DNA of 64,000 nucleotides from Thermodesulfobacteriota bacterium (GCA_030550555.1 JAUQPD010000035.1:1-64000), one strand, 5' to 3'; numbered from the stretch's first letter, positions 16,524 to 25,509 are shown. Numbers and translations are program-made. The notes: generated by a model not told the origin, from the letters alone.

Positions 16524-16652
16524 GGAATCAGCTTTTCTCAAAATTAGCTCTTAGTAAATTGGGAATTTATCTGAAAAAATTCTTGTTGAAAACTGACGAT
16601 TAGGGATTAATCTGGTCCAAAGTTTAAAAAAAAGTTGAGGGGGGGTAGTGAG

Positions 16653-17657
16653 ATGAGTGAGGCAGGTTCGAGTTCTGGATCGTCGTGGCAACGCATTTTG
16701 ATCACCTTTATTTTCGCGGTAGTCCTTTCAATTATAGTAATTTCAGGTATTTCTGACTATCACGTCTTTGGAGCAGAGGCACCTCAAAAAGTGATTGAAG
16801 GGGAGACCAGTTTACCCTTTTGGGTTTGGCCTTTACTACTCTTTGTGGTGACCTTTGTATTAGGAATTATAGCAGTGCTTGGAGGGGTAGGTGGAGGGGT
16901 GCTTTTTGTGCCCATTGTGGGGGGCTTTTTTCCATTTAATTTGGATTTTGTGAGAGGTGCAGGGCTCCTTGTTGCCCTCTCTGGTGCCCTTGCTGCTGGT
17001 CCAGGTCTTCTAAGGAGAGGCCTTGCGGACCTTCGATTATCCATTCCTCTTGCACTGATTGCCTCAAGCAGTGCCATAGTGGGAGCTATGATAGGACTAA
17101 GTCTTCCAAAAAATGTGGTCAATATACTGCTTGGCCTAACCATACTTGCTATTGTGGTAATTATGTTTACTGCCAAAAAGTCAGAATATCCACAGGTAGA
17201 GAAACCTGATTCTCTATCTCAGGCGTTAAGAATATACGGAATTTATTATGAACCTGCCAAGGGCAGGGAAATTGAGTGGAAGGTCCACAGGACACCTCTT
17301 GCTCTGTTACTCTTTGTAGTTATAGGCGTGATGGCTGGGATGTTTGGGCTTGGTGCGGGATGGGCGAATGTGCCTGTGTTGAATCTCCTTATGGGAGTTC
17401 CTCTAAAAGTTGCTGTCTCAACAAGCAAATTCTTACTATCTATAACTGATACTACTGCAGCTTGGATTTATCTTAATAGTGGGGCAATTATACCCATGAT
17501 AGTAGTTCCCTCAATTATAGGAATAATGCTTGGCTCAATTATAGGAGTGCGAATTCTTACGGTTGTAAAACCTAAGGTAATTAGATGGATTGTAATTGGG
17601 CTACTTACCTTTTCTGGTCTAAGGGCCCTGTTAAAGGGGCTTGGAATCTGGACATAA
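16653..17657 (+). CDS. TauE/SafE family exporter, second copy
   Basis: 334-aa inner-membrane protein of the sulfite exporter TauE/SafE family. Ser/Gly-rich N-terminus, TM1 at about 14-34, then a periplasmic loop; the first glycine-rich motif is GGVGGGVLFVP (about 77-88), the second GMFGLGAGWANVP. A cytoplasmic linker with charged residues separates the halves. ATG 16653 lies 7-8 bases after GAGGGGGG; the in-frame TTG at 16635 is upstream of that site. Different enough from the copy at 451 not to be a recent duplicate. Followed after 13 bases by a DUF1634-like gene, a common TauE partner. Confidence 0.9.
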   Translation: MSEAGSSSGSSWQRILITFIFAVVLSIIVISGISDYHVFGAEAPQKVIEGETSLPFWVWPLLLFVVTFVLGIIAVLGGVGGGVLFVPIVGGFFPFNLDFVRGAGLLVALSGALAAGPGLLRRGLADLRLSIPLALIASSSAIVGAMIGLSLPKNVVNILLGLTILAIVVIMFTAKKSEYPQVEKPDSLSQALRIYGIYYEPAKGREIEWKVHRTPLALLLFVVIGVMAGMFGLGAGWANVPVLNLLMGVPLKVAVSTSKFLLSITDTTAAWIYLNSGAIIPMIVVPSIIGIMLGSIIGVRILTVVKPKVIRWIVIGLLTFSGLRALLKGLGIWT

Positions 17658-17670
17658 GGGGGAGGAAACT

Positions 17671-18087
17671 ATGGCTAAGGAGCTAAAACCTACAGAAGAG
17701 CAACTTGCCTATGCCGTTTGGCTTGATTTAGGAATGAAAATAGGGCTTATTCTCTTGATAATCACCTTTGGATTATATGTTTTTGAGATTCTTCCACCTT
17801 TTATCCCAATTTCACAGTTACCAAAAGTTTGGGGGTTAAATGTGCATCAGTATCTCCAGGTTACAGGGATACAGCCTGGTTGGTCTTGGCTCAAATATCT
17901 AGACAGGGGTGATTTTCTAAATTTCTTACCCCTTGCCATGCTTGCAGGTTTAACAATAATTTGCTTTATCAGAATTCTTCCACTATATCTCAAAAAGAAA
18001 GATTACCTCTATGGTGCTCTTACTATTCTCCAAATCTTGGTTCTTCTCCTTGCTGCCTCTGGTCTTCTCAGAGTCGGCGGTCATTAA
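17671..18087 (+). CDS. DUF1634-like membrane protein, TauE partner
   Basis: 138 aa with three likely TM helices (about 20-40, 82-102, 112-132) and a loop rich in Pro/Trp between the first two. DUF1634 proteins are short membrane proteins that often sit directly after TauE/SafE exporters; size, topology and position fit, though the match is not certain. GGGGGAGGAAACT precedes ATG 17671, ruling out the in-frame upstream start within the TauE gene. Confidence 0.7.
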   Translation: MAKELKPTEEQLAYAVWLDLGMKIGLILLIITFGLYVFEILPPFIPISQLPKVWGLNVHQYLQVTGIQPGWSWLKYLDRGDFLNFLPLAMLAGLTIICFIRILPLYLKKKDYLYGALTILQILVLLLAASGLLRVGGH

Positions 18088-18180
18088 AATTGGACCCCTT
18101 GAAAAGTTTTGAAGAATTTTTATTTTATATTGAAGGTAAATTAATCTTGCTAAGTATATTTATTTTAAAAAACTTTGGAG

Positions 18181-18208
18181 TTGAAATTTTTTGTTTGTAA
18201 TGTATACT
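18181..18208 (+). promoter_or_regulatory. Promoter of the selenoperoxiredoxin gene
   Basis: TTGAAA (18181-18186), 16 bp, TATACT (18203-18208). Start predicted near 18215, about 30 bases before the ATG, with AGGAGG at 18236-18241. No obvious PerR or OxyR palindrome is seen. Confidence 0.5.
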
Positions 18209-18246
18209 AACTTTAAAAAGTTTAAAAATCAGTTAGGAGGTGTGTT

Positions 18247-18852
18247 ATGTGCGTAAGGCCAGGAGTTAAGGCACCAGATTTTACTGCTCAGGCAGTATTT
18301 CCAGGAGGAGAGATTGGCACAGTTAAGCTTTCTGACTATGCTGGAAAATGGGTAGTTCTCATGTTTTATCCAGCAGATTTTACCTTTGTCTGACCCACTG
18401 AAATGGCAGCAGTTGCTGCCAAGGCTGATGATCTCTCCAGACTCAACACAACTCTTCTCGCTATAAGCATTGATACTGTATTTAGCCATATTGTTTGGAA
18501 TGAGACCGAGCTTAGCAAGTTGATTCCCGGAGGATTCCCCTATCCAATGGTTTCTGATCTTGGAGGAAAGATTGGACAGCTCTATGGAGTTTATGATGAG
18601 AATTTAAATCTTGATCTCAGAGGTACTTTCATAATTGATCCAGATGGTGTTATCCAGGTTGCCCAGATTTACAATGCACCAATTGGAAGAAACTTTGACG
18701 AGCTCGTGAGAGCATTAGAGGCAGCTCAGCATGTGCGTAACTCCGGTGGAACTGAGGCTTGCCCTGCAGACTGGAAGCCAGGAGCTCAGACTCTTAAACC
18801 TTCTAGAGAACTCGTAGGCAAAGTCTATCAATACTGGGCCCGTCAAGGCTAA
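18247..18852 (+). CDS. Selenocysteine-containing peroxiredoxin (AhpC/Prx type)
   Basis: 201 aa if UGA at 18391-18393 is read as selenocysteine (residue 49). The frame continues unbroken on both sides: [13 protein letters not shown] is the peroxidatic site, normally FTFVCPTE, so Sec replaces the catalytic Cys. A resolving Cys lies at C172 in EACPADW. The enzyme would reduce H2O2 and alkyl hydroperoxides in the cytoplasm. A hairpin fitting a bacterial SECIS follows the UGA, and a tRNA-Sec gene is at 44126-44219. An ordinary gene finder would call only 18403-18852, losing the active site. AGGAGG precedes ATG 18247. Ends at a strong hairpin. Confidence 0.93.
18405..18420 (+). promoter_or_regulatory. 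Bacterial SECIS element
   Basis: GGCAGC (18405-18410), loop AGTT, GCTGCC (18415-18420): a perfect 6-bp stem that can extend by one pair. The loop begins 17 bases after the UGA and has G in its first two positions, as in known bacterial SECIS hairpins recognised by SelB. Confidence 0.8.
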
Positions 18853-18871
18853 TTCAATAATTTGAATAATA

Positions 18872-18901
18872 GGCTGGTTACGGAATAAGCCGTAGCCAGC
18901 C
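18872..18901. terminator. Bidirectional terminator hairpin
   Basis: GGCTGGTTACGG (18872-18883), loop AATAAG, CCGTAGCCAGCC (18890-18901): 12-bp stem with one G-U pair, between convergent genes. The minus-strand side is followed by a T/A-rich tract; the plus side lacks a T run. Confidence 0.7.
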
Positions 18902-18906
18902 AAAAT

Positions 18907-19965
18907 CTATCTTCTGAATAGATTAGCTACAGTTTCATGGAAAAGAGGTCTAAACTTTCTTATCTCATAGTTGTCTCTTTGAGGATGAACCCTATTGGTA
19001 AGTAATACTACTATCAGATCTGCTTTTGAGTCAATCAAAAAAGAGCACCCTGTAAAGCCAAGATGGCCAATTGCCTTTTCAGAAAAGCCCTGCCCAAAAG
19101 CTGAATTTTCCCTTCCTCTTTTCATGAAAGCAAGGGTGAATTCAGACACGGGATCTTCGAACTCAAAAAACACCTTGACAACTGTGGAGGAAAAGATAGA
19201 GCTATCTCCATGATAGTTTTTAAGAAGGAGCTCAAGGATTGAGAGGACTCCAAAGATGTTTCCAAATAGACCTGCAACTCCGCTAATCCCTCCGAGAGCG
19301 CGGGTATTTTCATCCTCAACAAGACCTCGTAGAATCCTTCCAGAGACTTCGTCAAATGAAGTTGGCACAATTTCCTCCTGATCTATACCCTTTTCAAGGG
19401 GTCTAAAAAGAAGCTTCTCTCTTTTGCTAAATTGAAAACTCTTTACTTCCTCAAAGAGGACTTCAAAGGGTTTACATGTTATGGATTCAACGAAATAGGT
19501 GAGGAGAAAGAAATTTAGATCCGAGTATAAAGACTTAGTCCCAGGTGGATATTCTAGAGGGAGGCTACAGATGGTATTTACAACGGTCTGTAGGGTTAAA
19601 TTCTCAATTTTGTAGAAGGGATACCAGGCCCTTAGGCCTGATGTGTGGTTGAGAAATCTGAAGAGGGGAACTTTGGAGATTTCACCAGGAAGTTCAATAT
19701 ATCTGCCAATGGGAGAATCCAAGTTTAGATTTTTCTCTTCAAGAAGTTTCATAAATACAAGGCCAAGAGCAAGCGGTTTTGTTAGGGAGGCAAGATCAAA
19801 GAGAAGATGCTCCTCCATTGGTTCAGTAAAAGGTGTTATAGCTGAGTATCCTGCTGAGAGAATGTAACGATGTCCTCTCCAAACAATTCCTGCAACTGCA
19901 CCAGGAAAAACTTCCTTTCTGACAGCCTCTGAAAGAAGATTATGAATGTGCGTCAGTTTTAGCAA
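18907..19965 (-). CDS. Beta-lactamase-family serine hydrolase (class C fold)
   Basis: 352 aa, no obvious signal peptide. Beta-lactamase/penicillin-binding fold with S60-x-x-K63 (ASLTKP), YSDLN in place of YxN, and HLGFTG near the C-terminus for the third (HxG) motif. Likely an esterase, peptidase or cell-wall hydrolase rather than an antibiotic-resistance enzyme. Start is TTG 19965, preceded by TGAGGAAAA, overlapping the LapA-like gene by 26 bases. Last gene of the minus operon; ends 6 bases from the terminator hairpin. Confidence 0.88.
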   Translation of the reverse strand: MLKLTHIHNLLSEAVRKEVFPGAVAGIVWRGHRYILSAGYSAITPFTEPMEEHLLFDLASLTKPLALGLVFMKLLEEKNLNLDSPIGRYIELPGEISKVPLFRFLNHTSGLRAWYPFYKIENLTLQTVVNTICSLPLEYPPGTKSLYSDLNFFLLTYFVESITCKPFEVLFEEVKSFQFSKREKLLFRPLEKGIDQEEIVPTSFDEVSGRILRGLVEDENTRALGGISGVAGLFGNIFGVLSILELLLKNYHGDSSIFSSTVVKVFFEFEDPVSEFTLAFMKRGRENSAFGQGFSEKAIGHLGFTGCSFLIDSKADLIVVLLTNRVHPQRDNYEIRKFRPLFHETVANLFRR

Positions 19966-20236
19966 CGTTTTCCTCAGGAGTAACCTTTTTTTCGAGTTCC
20001 TTTAGTCTTTTTTCGAGCTGATGAGCTTTGAGCTGAGATCTAAAAAGCTTAGGGTAAATAATCAAAAGACCACTTAAGAGACCAAGGATGAAGCTGAAGA
20101 TAATCACCAGGGCAAGGGGAATGTCCTGAAGAGCTACTCCTGGAAACAGAGACACTGTGACCTTAGGATTAATATTAAAGGCTATGAATAGGGCAAAAAG
20201 AACGAGAAATATTATCCAAATTAGAAGTCTAAACAT
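19940..20236 (-). CDS. LapA-domain (DUF1049) membrane protein
   Basis: 98 aa: two TM helices (about 3-21 and 40-62) followed by a Lys/Glu coiled coil, the layout of lipopolysaccharide assembly protein A domain proteins. NINPKVTVSLFPG between the helices resembles the family's N-x-x-V-x-V-x-F pattern. Overlaps hslO by 8 bases and the hydrolase by 26. Confidence 0.85.
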   Translation of the reverse strand: MFRLLIWIIFLVLFALFIAFNINPKVTVSLFPGVALQDIPLALVIIFSFILGLLSGLLIIYPKLFRSQLKAHQLEKRLKELEKKVTPEENVAKTDAHS

Positions 20237-21113
20237 GGCCTTTCCTCTCCTTTAGAATTTTTAGAAGTTCTTCTATGCGGGAAGTGGAGATTTGGTATAC
20301 TTGACCACAAAAGTTGCAGGTAACCTCTGCTGGTTTACCTTCTGCGAGGAGAGACCGAAGCTCCTCATCTCCCAGAGCTATCAAAGCCTCTTCTACTCTC
20401 TCAATTCCACAAGAACAGCGAAATCGTAAGGACCTTGTCTCTAAGATTTCTATTTCTCCAAGTATCTCCTCAAGAATTTCTTCGATTTTTTTTCCTTCTT
20501 GAAGTAAGGTTGTCAATGGTCTTATTTGCTTAAGTTTTTCTTCTAAGAAGAAAATTTCTTCATCAGCTGTCGTAGGAAGTTTTTGAATGAGGAATCCACC
20601 TGCCTGGAGGACGCTACCATCAATGTCAACGAGCACACCAAGAGAACAGGCAGAAGGAATTTGTTCAGAAACAGTTAGATAATAGGCCAGATCTTCAGCT
20701 ATCTCACCAGAAATAAGTTCAATTGAACTTTGGTAAACTTCTTTTAGACCAAAGTCCCTTATGACATTGATAAATCCCTGGGAGCCTATGGCTTTGCCAA
20801 CAGGAAGTTTTTTGTTTTCAGGTTCTAAATAGACCTGTGGATTGCGGACCATCCCTCTTAGATTTCCCTGATAATCTGCCTCTGCAAGGACCTCTCTCAA
20901 AGGTCCATTTCCTATGATCTGGATAAAGACTCTTCCGAATTTAAGATCAGCAGAAAGTAGAGAGGCACCTGCAAGGGCTCTGCCTAAGGCAGCAGTAGCA
21001 ACAGGGCTCAAATTTTGTAGTCTCCGAGCGGTCTCTACTGCCTCTGGAATATAGACCCCAAAGGCACGAAAATTAATTTCTTTCGGAAGGACTCTAATCA
21101 GATAGTCTCTCAT
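20229..21113 (-). CDS. hslO: Redox-regulated chaperone Hsp33
   Basis: 294 aa, typical length. Holdase chaperone activated when its C-terminal zinc centre is oxidised. The four zinc Cys are present as CSC (about residue 235) and CNFC (about 268), with GQVY after. N-terminal RALAGASLLSADLK and the GNGPLREVLAEA stretch are family hallmarks. Overlaps pyrD by 20 bases. Fits with the oxidative-stress peroxiredoxin just beyond the operon's end. Confidence 0.97.
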   Translation of the reverse strand: MRDYLIRVLPKEINFRAFGVYIPEAVETARRLQNLSPVATAALGRALAGASLLSADLKFGRVFIQIIGNGPLREVLAEADYQGNLRGMVRNPQVYLEPENKKLPVGKAIGSQGFINVIRDFGLKEVYQSSIELISGEIAEDLAYYLTVSEQIPSACSLGVLVDIDGSVLQAGGFLIQKLPTTADEEIFFLEEKLKQIRPLTTLLQEGKKIEEILEEILGEIEILETRSLRFRCSCGIERVEEALIALGDEELRSLLAEGKPAEVTCNFCGQVYQISTSRIEELLKILKERKGHV

Positions 21114-21987
21114 ATCTCTCCATTAACTCTACGAATTCATTATAGATTCTAATCACTGCCCTCGGATCAATAAGATTAGCTGTTCCTACTTGAAAGGCCC
21201 TTGCACCAACGAGATAATACTCAAAGGCATCTCTTCCAGTGAGTATGCCACCAGATGCAATAATAGGTAACTTTGACTTTTGAGATAGTTCATAGACAAG
21301 ACGAAGAGTTAGAGGTTTTATTGCTGGGCCTGAAAGCCCTCCCTTGATTATACTCAAGGGGCTATAAGAAAGAATGGCCATTGCAGGATAGGTATTTGCA
21401 ATGGTTAGAGCATCTGCACCTTCTTCTTCACATATTCGTGCCACTTCCATGATAGGGCCTATAGGAGATAATTTTACCACAAGTAAGCCCGAAAAGCTCT
21501 CTCTAACACCTCTTATTAGTCGGGCAACCGTTTCAGGTGATTGAGAAAAGGCAATCCCTCCCTCTGCAACATTTGGACAAGAAATATTTAACTCAATAGA
21601 CCTGACATCTGTCTCTTTGAGAATTTGGACAAGAGCTAGAAACTCCTCAACAGTTTTTCCATGGAGATTAAAAATAATGGGAACTTCGTAGCTCTTAAGG
21701 AGTGGGTAGTATTTTTCAAGAAATACCTTAATACCAGGATTTTCAAGGCCAATAGAATTGATGAGACCACAAGGGGTTTCAGCAAGTCTTGGAGGAGGAT
21801 TACCCTCCATAGGCTCAAGGGAAAGCCCCTTTGTAACAAAGGCTCCAATGTAGGTTCTGATCTCTTCTTCTGTGAAATACCTCTCAAGACTATCTCCAAG
21901 CCCCCAAGTTCCAGATGCAAGAAAAAAAGGACTGCGGAAACTCAAAGGTCCAACCTTTAATGTAGATCTTTCTCCTGCCAAGGTCAC
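21094..21987 (-). CDS. pyrD: Dihydroorotate dehydrogenase, class 1B catalytic subunit
   Basis: 297 aa. FMN enzyme oxidising dihydroorotate to orotate in pyrimidine synthesis. Class 1B features: catalytic Cys in NISCPN (about residue 137), IANTYPAM, GGLSGPAIKP and IIASGGILTGRDAFEY for FMN phosphate binding. Start GTG 21987, with GGAG 3 bases upstream. It follows pyrK by 15 bases, giving the usual NAD-linked heterotetramer. Confidence 0.97.
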   Translation of the reverse strand: MTLAGERSTLKVGPLSFRSPFFLASGTWGLGDSLERYFTEEEIRTYIGAFVTKGLSLEPMEGNPPPRLAETPCGLINSIGLENPGIKVFLEKYYPLLKSYEVPIIFNLHGKTVEEFLALVQILKETDVRSIELNISCPNVAEGGIAFSQSPETVARLIRGVRESFSGLLVVKLSPIGPIMEVARICEEEGADALTIANTYPAMAILSYSPLSIIKGGLSGPAIKPLTLRLVYELSQKSKLPIIASGGILTGRDAFEYYLVGARAFQVGTANLIDPRAVIRIYNEFVELMERYERLSD

Positions 21988-22002
21988 TATCTCCTTAAAA
22001 TT

Positions 22003-22782
22003 CTAAATGTCTACCTGCTCTGCAGGAAGGGTTGGTCCATCCTCACAGAGGTGAAAGAAGCCTCCTCCTTTTCGAGGGATAACACAGCCTTTACAAAAGC
22101 CTGTGCCACAGGCAAGAAAGGTGTCCATAACTAAATATGCCTTAATGGAGTGCCTTTCAGCAAGCTCCTTCACTCTTTTTAGCATACCCCGAGGGCCACA
22201 GGCTAAAACTGTACTTATTCCTTGCCTCTTTAGGTCCTTTTCAAGGATATCAGTTACAAATCCTTTGTTTCCTAATGAGCCATCTTCAGTTGCTAACTCT
22301 ATGTCAATTCCAAAACTTTCAAATAGCTCGAGCCTTACAAGGTCTTCCTTAGTTTTTGTTCCGTAGTAAAGTTTTACACTCTTCAAGTGAGAGGGGGGAA
22401 GCTTCTGCAGGAGAAAAGAGAAACCTGCAACACCAACTCCTCCAGCGCAGAGGCCAAGTGGAAGGGGGAGATCCTCAGGAAAGGGTTTCCCAAGGGGGCC
22501 CAGGAATCTAAGAACCTGACCTGCTATTACTTTACTTAAAGCAGTTGTTCCTTTGCCAACTACCTGGTAGAGTATCTGAAGTCTATTATCGCTTAAGGTG
22601 TGGACCGTATAGGGTCGAGGAATAAGGGGGTCTAATCTTTGGTCATCAAAGAGTATTTTGAGAAATTGACCGGGCTTAAACTTACTTGCCTTTTGAGAAT
22701 CAATGTGAAGTGTTAAAAGATAGATATTCTTGCTCAGGGCTTCATTTGAGAGAACAAGAGCTGAGTCCACTATTCGCTCCAA
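22003..22782 (-). CDS. pyrK: Dihydroorotate dehydrogenase electron transfer subunit PyrK
   Basis: 259 aa. Carries FAD and one 2Fe-2S cluster, passing electrons from PyrD to NAD+. FAD site RPYTVH (about 56-61), nucleotide-binding GGVGVAGFSFLL, and a C-terminal cluster motif CGTGFCKGCV...C. Start is TTG 22782, inside the end of the upstream gene (13-base overlap), with AAGGGAG just before it. Confidence 0.95.
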   Translation of the reverse strand: MERIVDSALVLSNEALSKNIYLLTLHIDSQKASKFKPGQFLKILFDDQRLDPLIPRPYTVHTLSDNRLQILYQVVGKGTTALSKVIAGQVLRFLGPLGKPFPEDLPLPLGLCAGGVGVAGFSFLLQKLPPSHLKSVKLYYGTKTKEDLVRLELFESFGIDIELATEDGSLGNKGFVTDILEKDLKRQGISTVLACGPRGMLKRVKELAERHSIKAYLVMDTFLACGTGFCKGCVIPRKGGGFFHLCEDGPTLPAEQVDI

Positions 22783-23465
22783 ATCTCCCTTAGAAAAGAA
22801 AGTCCACTCTGAGTTTTGAGGTCTTCCTTTATAGTGTTGAGGAGCTCTCGAAAGGTCATACCATTAGGTAATTCTCTCCGATAGAGCCAACCAACCCAAC
22901 CCCTAAGCTCCCGCTCATCAGGAAGGAGTGGTAGTTCCTCAAACTCGACTGTTGAAAGAAGATGGGAGGGAATTTCCTCTATGATTCCTATTTTATAGTC
23001 CCGTAGATATTTGAGAAGATCAAAAAGATTCCCATAGAGTCCACCGAAATCAAGGTTTTCAGCAACCTGAAGCGAAATAAGGCTTAGAAGATAAAGTTTT
23101 TCCGAGATTTCTGCAGGTTTTGAGGGACTACAGGTTATAAAGGAGAGAAGCAGTCTACAAATAAGAGGCCTATGATGGTAAACTTTACAAAGACCTTCGG
23201 ACGTTAGAAAGGGACAGGAAGTTATCTCTCCTTCAGGATTTTCCTCCTTGGGTTCATCCCCAGTAAAATAGAGCAGGGCAAGCTGATTGTGAGTGTACTT
23301 AGGACGAGGATATGGGGGTAGGGCATAAATTTTAATCCAATCCTTATCGTCAAGCGAGTCTAATAGGAGTTCTGCCTCAACAGAAGTAACAAATAGTTTG
23401 GTCGTGCAACAAAAATTACAGCCTGGTTTACACGCAAAACTGAAGCCTCTAAGTGTTTCATCCAA
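22770..23465 (-). CDS. YkgJ-family Cys-cluster protein
   Basis: 231 aa from TTG 23465, or 252 aa if started at ATT 23528. Contains the YkgJ metal-site pattern: CKPGCNFCC near the N-terminus and CPFL...LCKVYHHRPLICR later, thought to bind zinc or iron-sulfur. Exact biochemical role is unknown. TTG 23465 has no Shine-Dalgarno and leaves only 11 residues before the first Cys. The frame is open upstream to a stop at 23541-23543, and AGGAGG (23535-23540) lies 6 bases before an in-frame ATT; no ATG, GTG or other TTG exists between. The longer form adds a charged/Leu-rich helix. First gene of the pyr/hslO operon. Confidence 0.85.
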   Translation of the reverse strand: MDETLRGFSFACKPGCNFCCTTKLFVTSVEAELLLDSLDDKDWIKIYALPPYPRPKYTHNQLALLYFTGDEPKEENPEGEITSCPFLTSEGLCKVYHHRPLICRLLLSFITCSPSKPAEISEKLYLLSLISLQVAENLDFGGLYGNLFDLLKYLRDYKIGIIEEIPSHLLSTVEFEELPLLPDERELRGWVGWLYRRELPNGMTFRELLNTIKEDLKTQSGLSFLREIWSE

Positions 23466-23741
23466 ATACTGGTAAAGAGTTAGTAACAGGAGCTTCTTTT
23501 CTTCTCTATAGAGTTGAAGATTAGTAATAGAGTACCTCCTTCAAATTTTAGATATTATTTTAATCCTCATTAGCCCTAATTGAAGGTCCTTTCTGAAATT
23601 TTGTGAAGCTCAGAGTTTAAAATTAAGGGCAGAAGCTTTTACTTTAAAAAGAGTTAAAGAAAGGCGTGTCTAATTTAGAAAAGAAGAAATAAAGAGGTTA
23701 AATTCTGAACAAAGGGGCTTTTTTAAGACCTTTATCTGTGT

Positions 23742-23747
23742 TATAAT
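23742..23747 (+). promoter_or_regulatory. -10 element upstream of pgi
   Basis: TATAAT 32 bases before the pgi ATG; the -35 region is only a T run. The 250-bp gap 23529-23778 otherwise shows no gene and must hold both divergent promoters. Confidence 0.35.
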
Positions 23748-23778
23748 CTTTTCCTAAAAAGGATTTAGGAGTTAGACT

Positions 23779-25497
23779 ATGGATCCCTTTTTTCCGCGTA
23801 TAGTGAAGGTGTATGGTGATTATAAGCACATAAAACGTCCAAGCAAACTCACTGCTGAAGAAAAGGAGGAGCTTCTCACTAAACTTTTTCAAAAGGATCC
23901 TTCAATTTTCACCTCCGATGCGGAAACGCAGAAAAAGATACGGGAGAGACTGGATTGGGTTGATGGTTACAAATACATAGAAAAGAAAATTCTTCAATTC
24001 AAGAAACTGGCAGAAGAGATCAGGAATGAGTTTAGATATGTGCTTTGGTGTGGAATGGGCGGGTCTGCTCTCTTTCCTCTTGTTCTTACGCAGATCTTTT
24101 CTTCAGCTGAAGGGTATCCTCAACTAAAGGTACTTGACACAAATGATCCTCTGGAGATTGCTGAGGCTGAAACACTGCCCCTAAAGGAAACTCTTTTTGT
24201 TATTGTCTCTAAATCAGGAACTACTCTTGAGACTCTTTCCCATCTCAAATACTTTTGGGAAAAAGCTAAAGCAGTTACCTCTGATCCAGGGCGACATTTC
24301 CTTGCTCTTACTGATCCTGGCTCCCCACTTGAGGTCCTTGGAAGAGAGTTAGATTTCAGATGGATTATTCATCATCCCCCTTATGTAGGTGGTCGCTACT
24401 CTGCCCTAACTGAGATTGGCTTTCTTCCCTCTGCCATTATGGGGCTTGATCTGGAGAAGGCTCTTCGTTCTGCAAAAGAAATGTATGAAGCCTGTGAACC
24501 AGGAATTCCCTGGGAGTATAATTTGGCAACAGGTCTTGCAGAATTTATTACGGAGTCCTATATCCTTGGACAAGACAAACTCACCTTTATAGTTGATCCA
24601 CTTCTTAGACCTTTTACTCTTTGGTTAGAGCAACTTCTTGCAGAAAGTCTAGGTAAAAGTTTCGCAGGAGTAGTGCCTGTTGTGGGAGAATCTCCAGGAT
24701 CACCTACTGTATATTCTACTGATAGATCTTTCATTTACATGACTTTGAGAGGAAGAGAAAGAATTTATCAGAGACTTATTAGTGATCTTGCTGAAGAGGG
24801 ATTCAGAATCAGAAGATTCTCCCTTGAGGATAGATATGAAATTTTTGGAGAGGCCTACAGATTTATGCTTGCAACTGCGCTCACTGGGTGTTTTATCGGG
24901 GTAAATCCTTTTGATGAACCCGATGTTGTTCTCTCAAAGAGAAAGACCAAGGAAATTTTGGAGAAGTTCAAAGTGGAGCAGGATTTCGGATTGGATCTTT
25001 ATGTTGATAATGACACGGGACTTGGATTCTATTATGACCAGAGTTTGGGAGTAGAGTATCCAAGGCTTTCTGCAGTCCTAAAGAGATTCTTTCAGGACTT
25101 TGCACCCTGGATATACGTAGGATTTCTTGCCTATCTGCCCTATGATCCTGGGGTTGAAGAGATCATTCGGGATATGAGGACACTGGTTCGTGAGAAGAAG
25201 AACTGTGCAACAGTGTTTGGCTTTGGTCCGCGATATCTTCATTCTACGGGACAACTCTTTAAAGGTGGTCCCAGGCTCTCAAGGTTCATAATTTTTACAA
25301 GAAGAGGAAGAATAGAAAGCCAGATAATTCCTGGTGAGGGCTATACCTTTTGGGACCAGCAATTTGCTCAAGCCTATGGAGACTTTCAGGCCCTTGTGGA
25401 AAGAGAAAAACCAGTTATCCTCATCCATCTTTTTAATGACTACAAAGAAGACCTGAAGATAGTCTTTGAACTTCTTAAAAAGGCACTAAGTGAGTGA
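23779..25497 (+). CDS. pgi: Glucose-6-phosphate isomerase
   Basis: 572 aa, a longer form similar to the isomerase part of transaldolase/phosphoglucose isomerase fusions. Interconverts glucose-6-P and fructose-6-P in the cytoplasm. Sugar-phosphate (SIS) motifs: WCGMGGSALFP (about 90-100) and VSKSGTTLET (about 143-152) and, later, the catalytic Glu/Lys regions (EIGFLPSAIMG; FGFGPRYLHSTGQLFKGGP). GGATTTAGGAG precedes the ATG. First of a compact plus operon. Confidence 0.95.
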   Translation: MDPFFPRIVKVYGDYKHIKRPSKLTAEEKEELLTKLFQKDPSIFTSDAETQKKIRERLDWVDGYKYIEKKILQFKKLAEEIRNEFRYVLWCGMGGSALFPLVLTQIFSSAEGYPQLKVLDTNDPLEIAEAETLPLKETLFVIVSKSGTTLETLSHLKYFWEKAKAVTSDPGRHFLALTDPGSPLEVLGRELDFRWIIHHPPYVGGRYSALTEIGFLPSAIMGLDLEKALRSAKEMYEACEPGIPWEYNLATGLAEFITESYILGQDKLTFIVDPLLRPFTLWLEQLLAESLGKSFAGVVPVVGESPGSPTVYSTDRSFIYMTLRGRERIYQRLISDLAEEGFRIRRFSLEDRYEIFGEAYRFMLATALTGCFIGVNPFDEPDVVLSKRKTKEILEKFKVEQDFGLDLYVDNDTGLGFYYDQSLGVEYPRLSAVLKRFFQDFAPWIYVGFLAYLPYDPGVEEIIRDMRTLVREKKNCATVFGFGPRYLHSTGQLFKGGPRLSRFIIFTRRGRIESQIIPGEGYTFWDQQFAQAYGDFQALVEREKPVILIHLFNDYKEDLKIVFELLKKALSE

Positions 25498-25509
25498 GGT
25501 GAAAGATCT

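Noticed and set aside
16784..17176. 130-codon minus-strand frame inside the second TauE gene
   Set aside because: Pro/Thr/Ala/Arg-rich mirror of a membrane protein; shadow.
18247..18393. Reading the UGA in the peroxiredoxin gene as a nonsense mutation
   Set aside because: The stop falls exactly on the peroxidatic Cys codon, a SECIS-like hairpin follows, no other damage is present and a tRNA-Sec gene is in the window.
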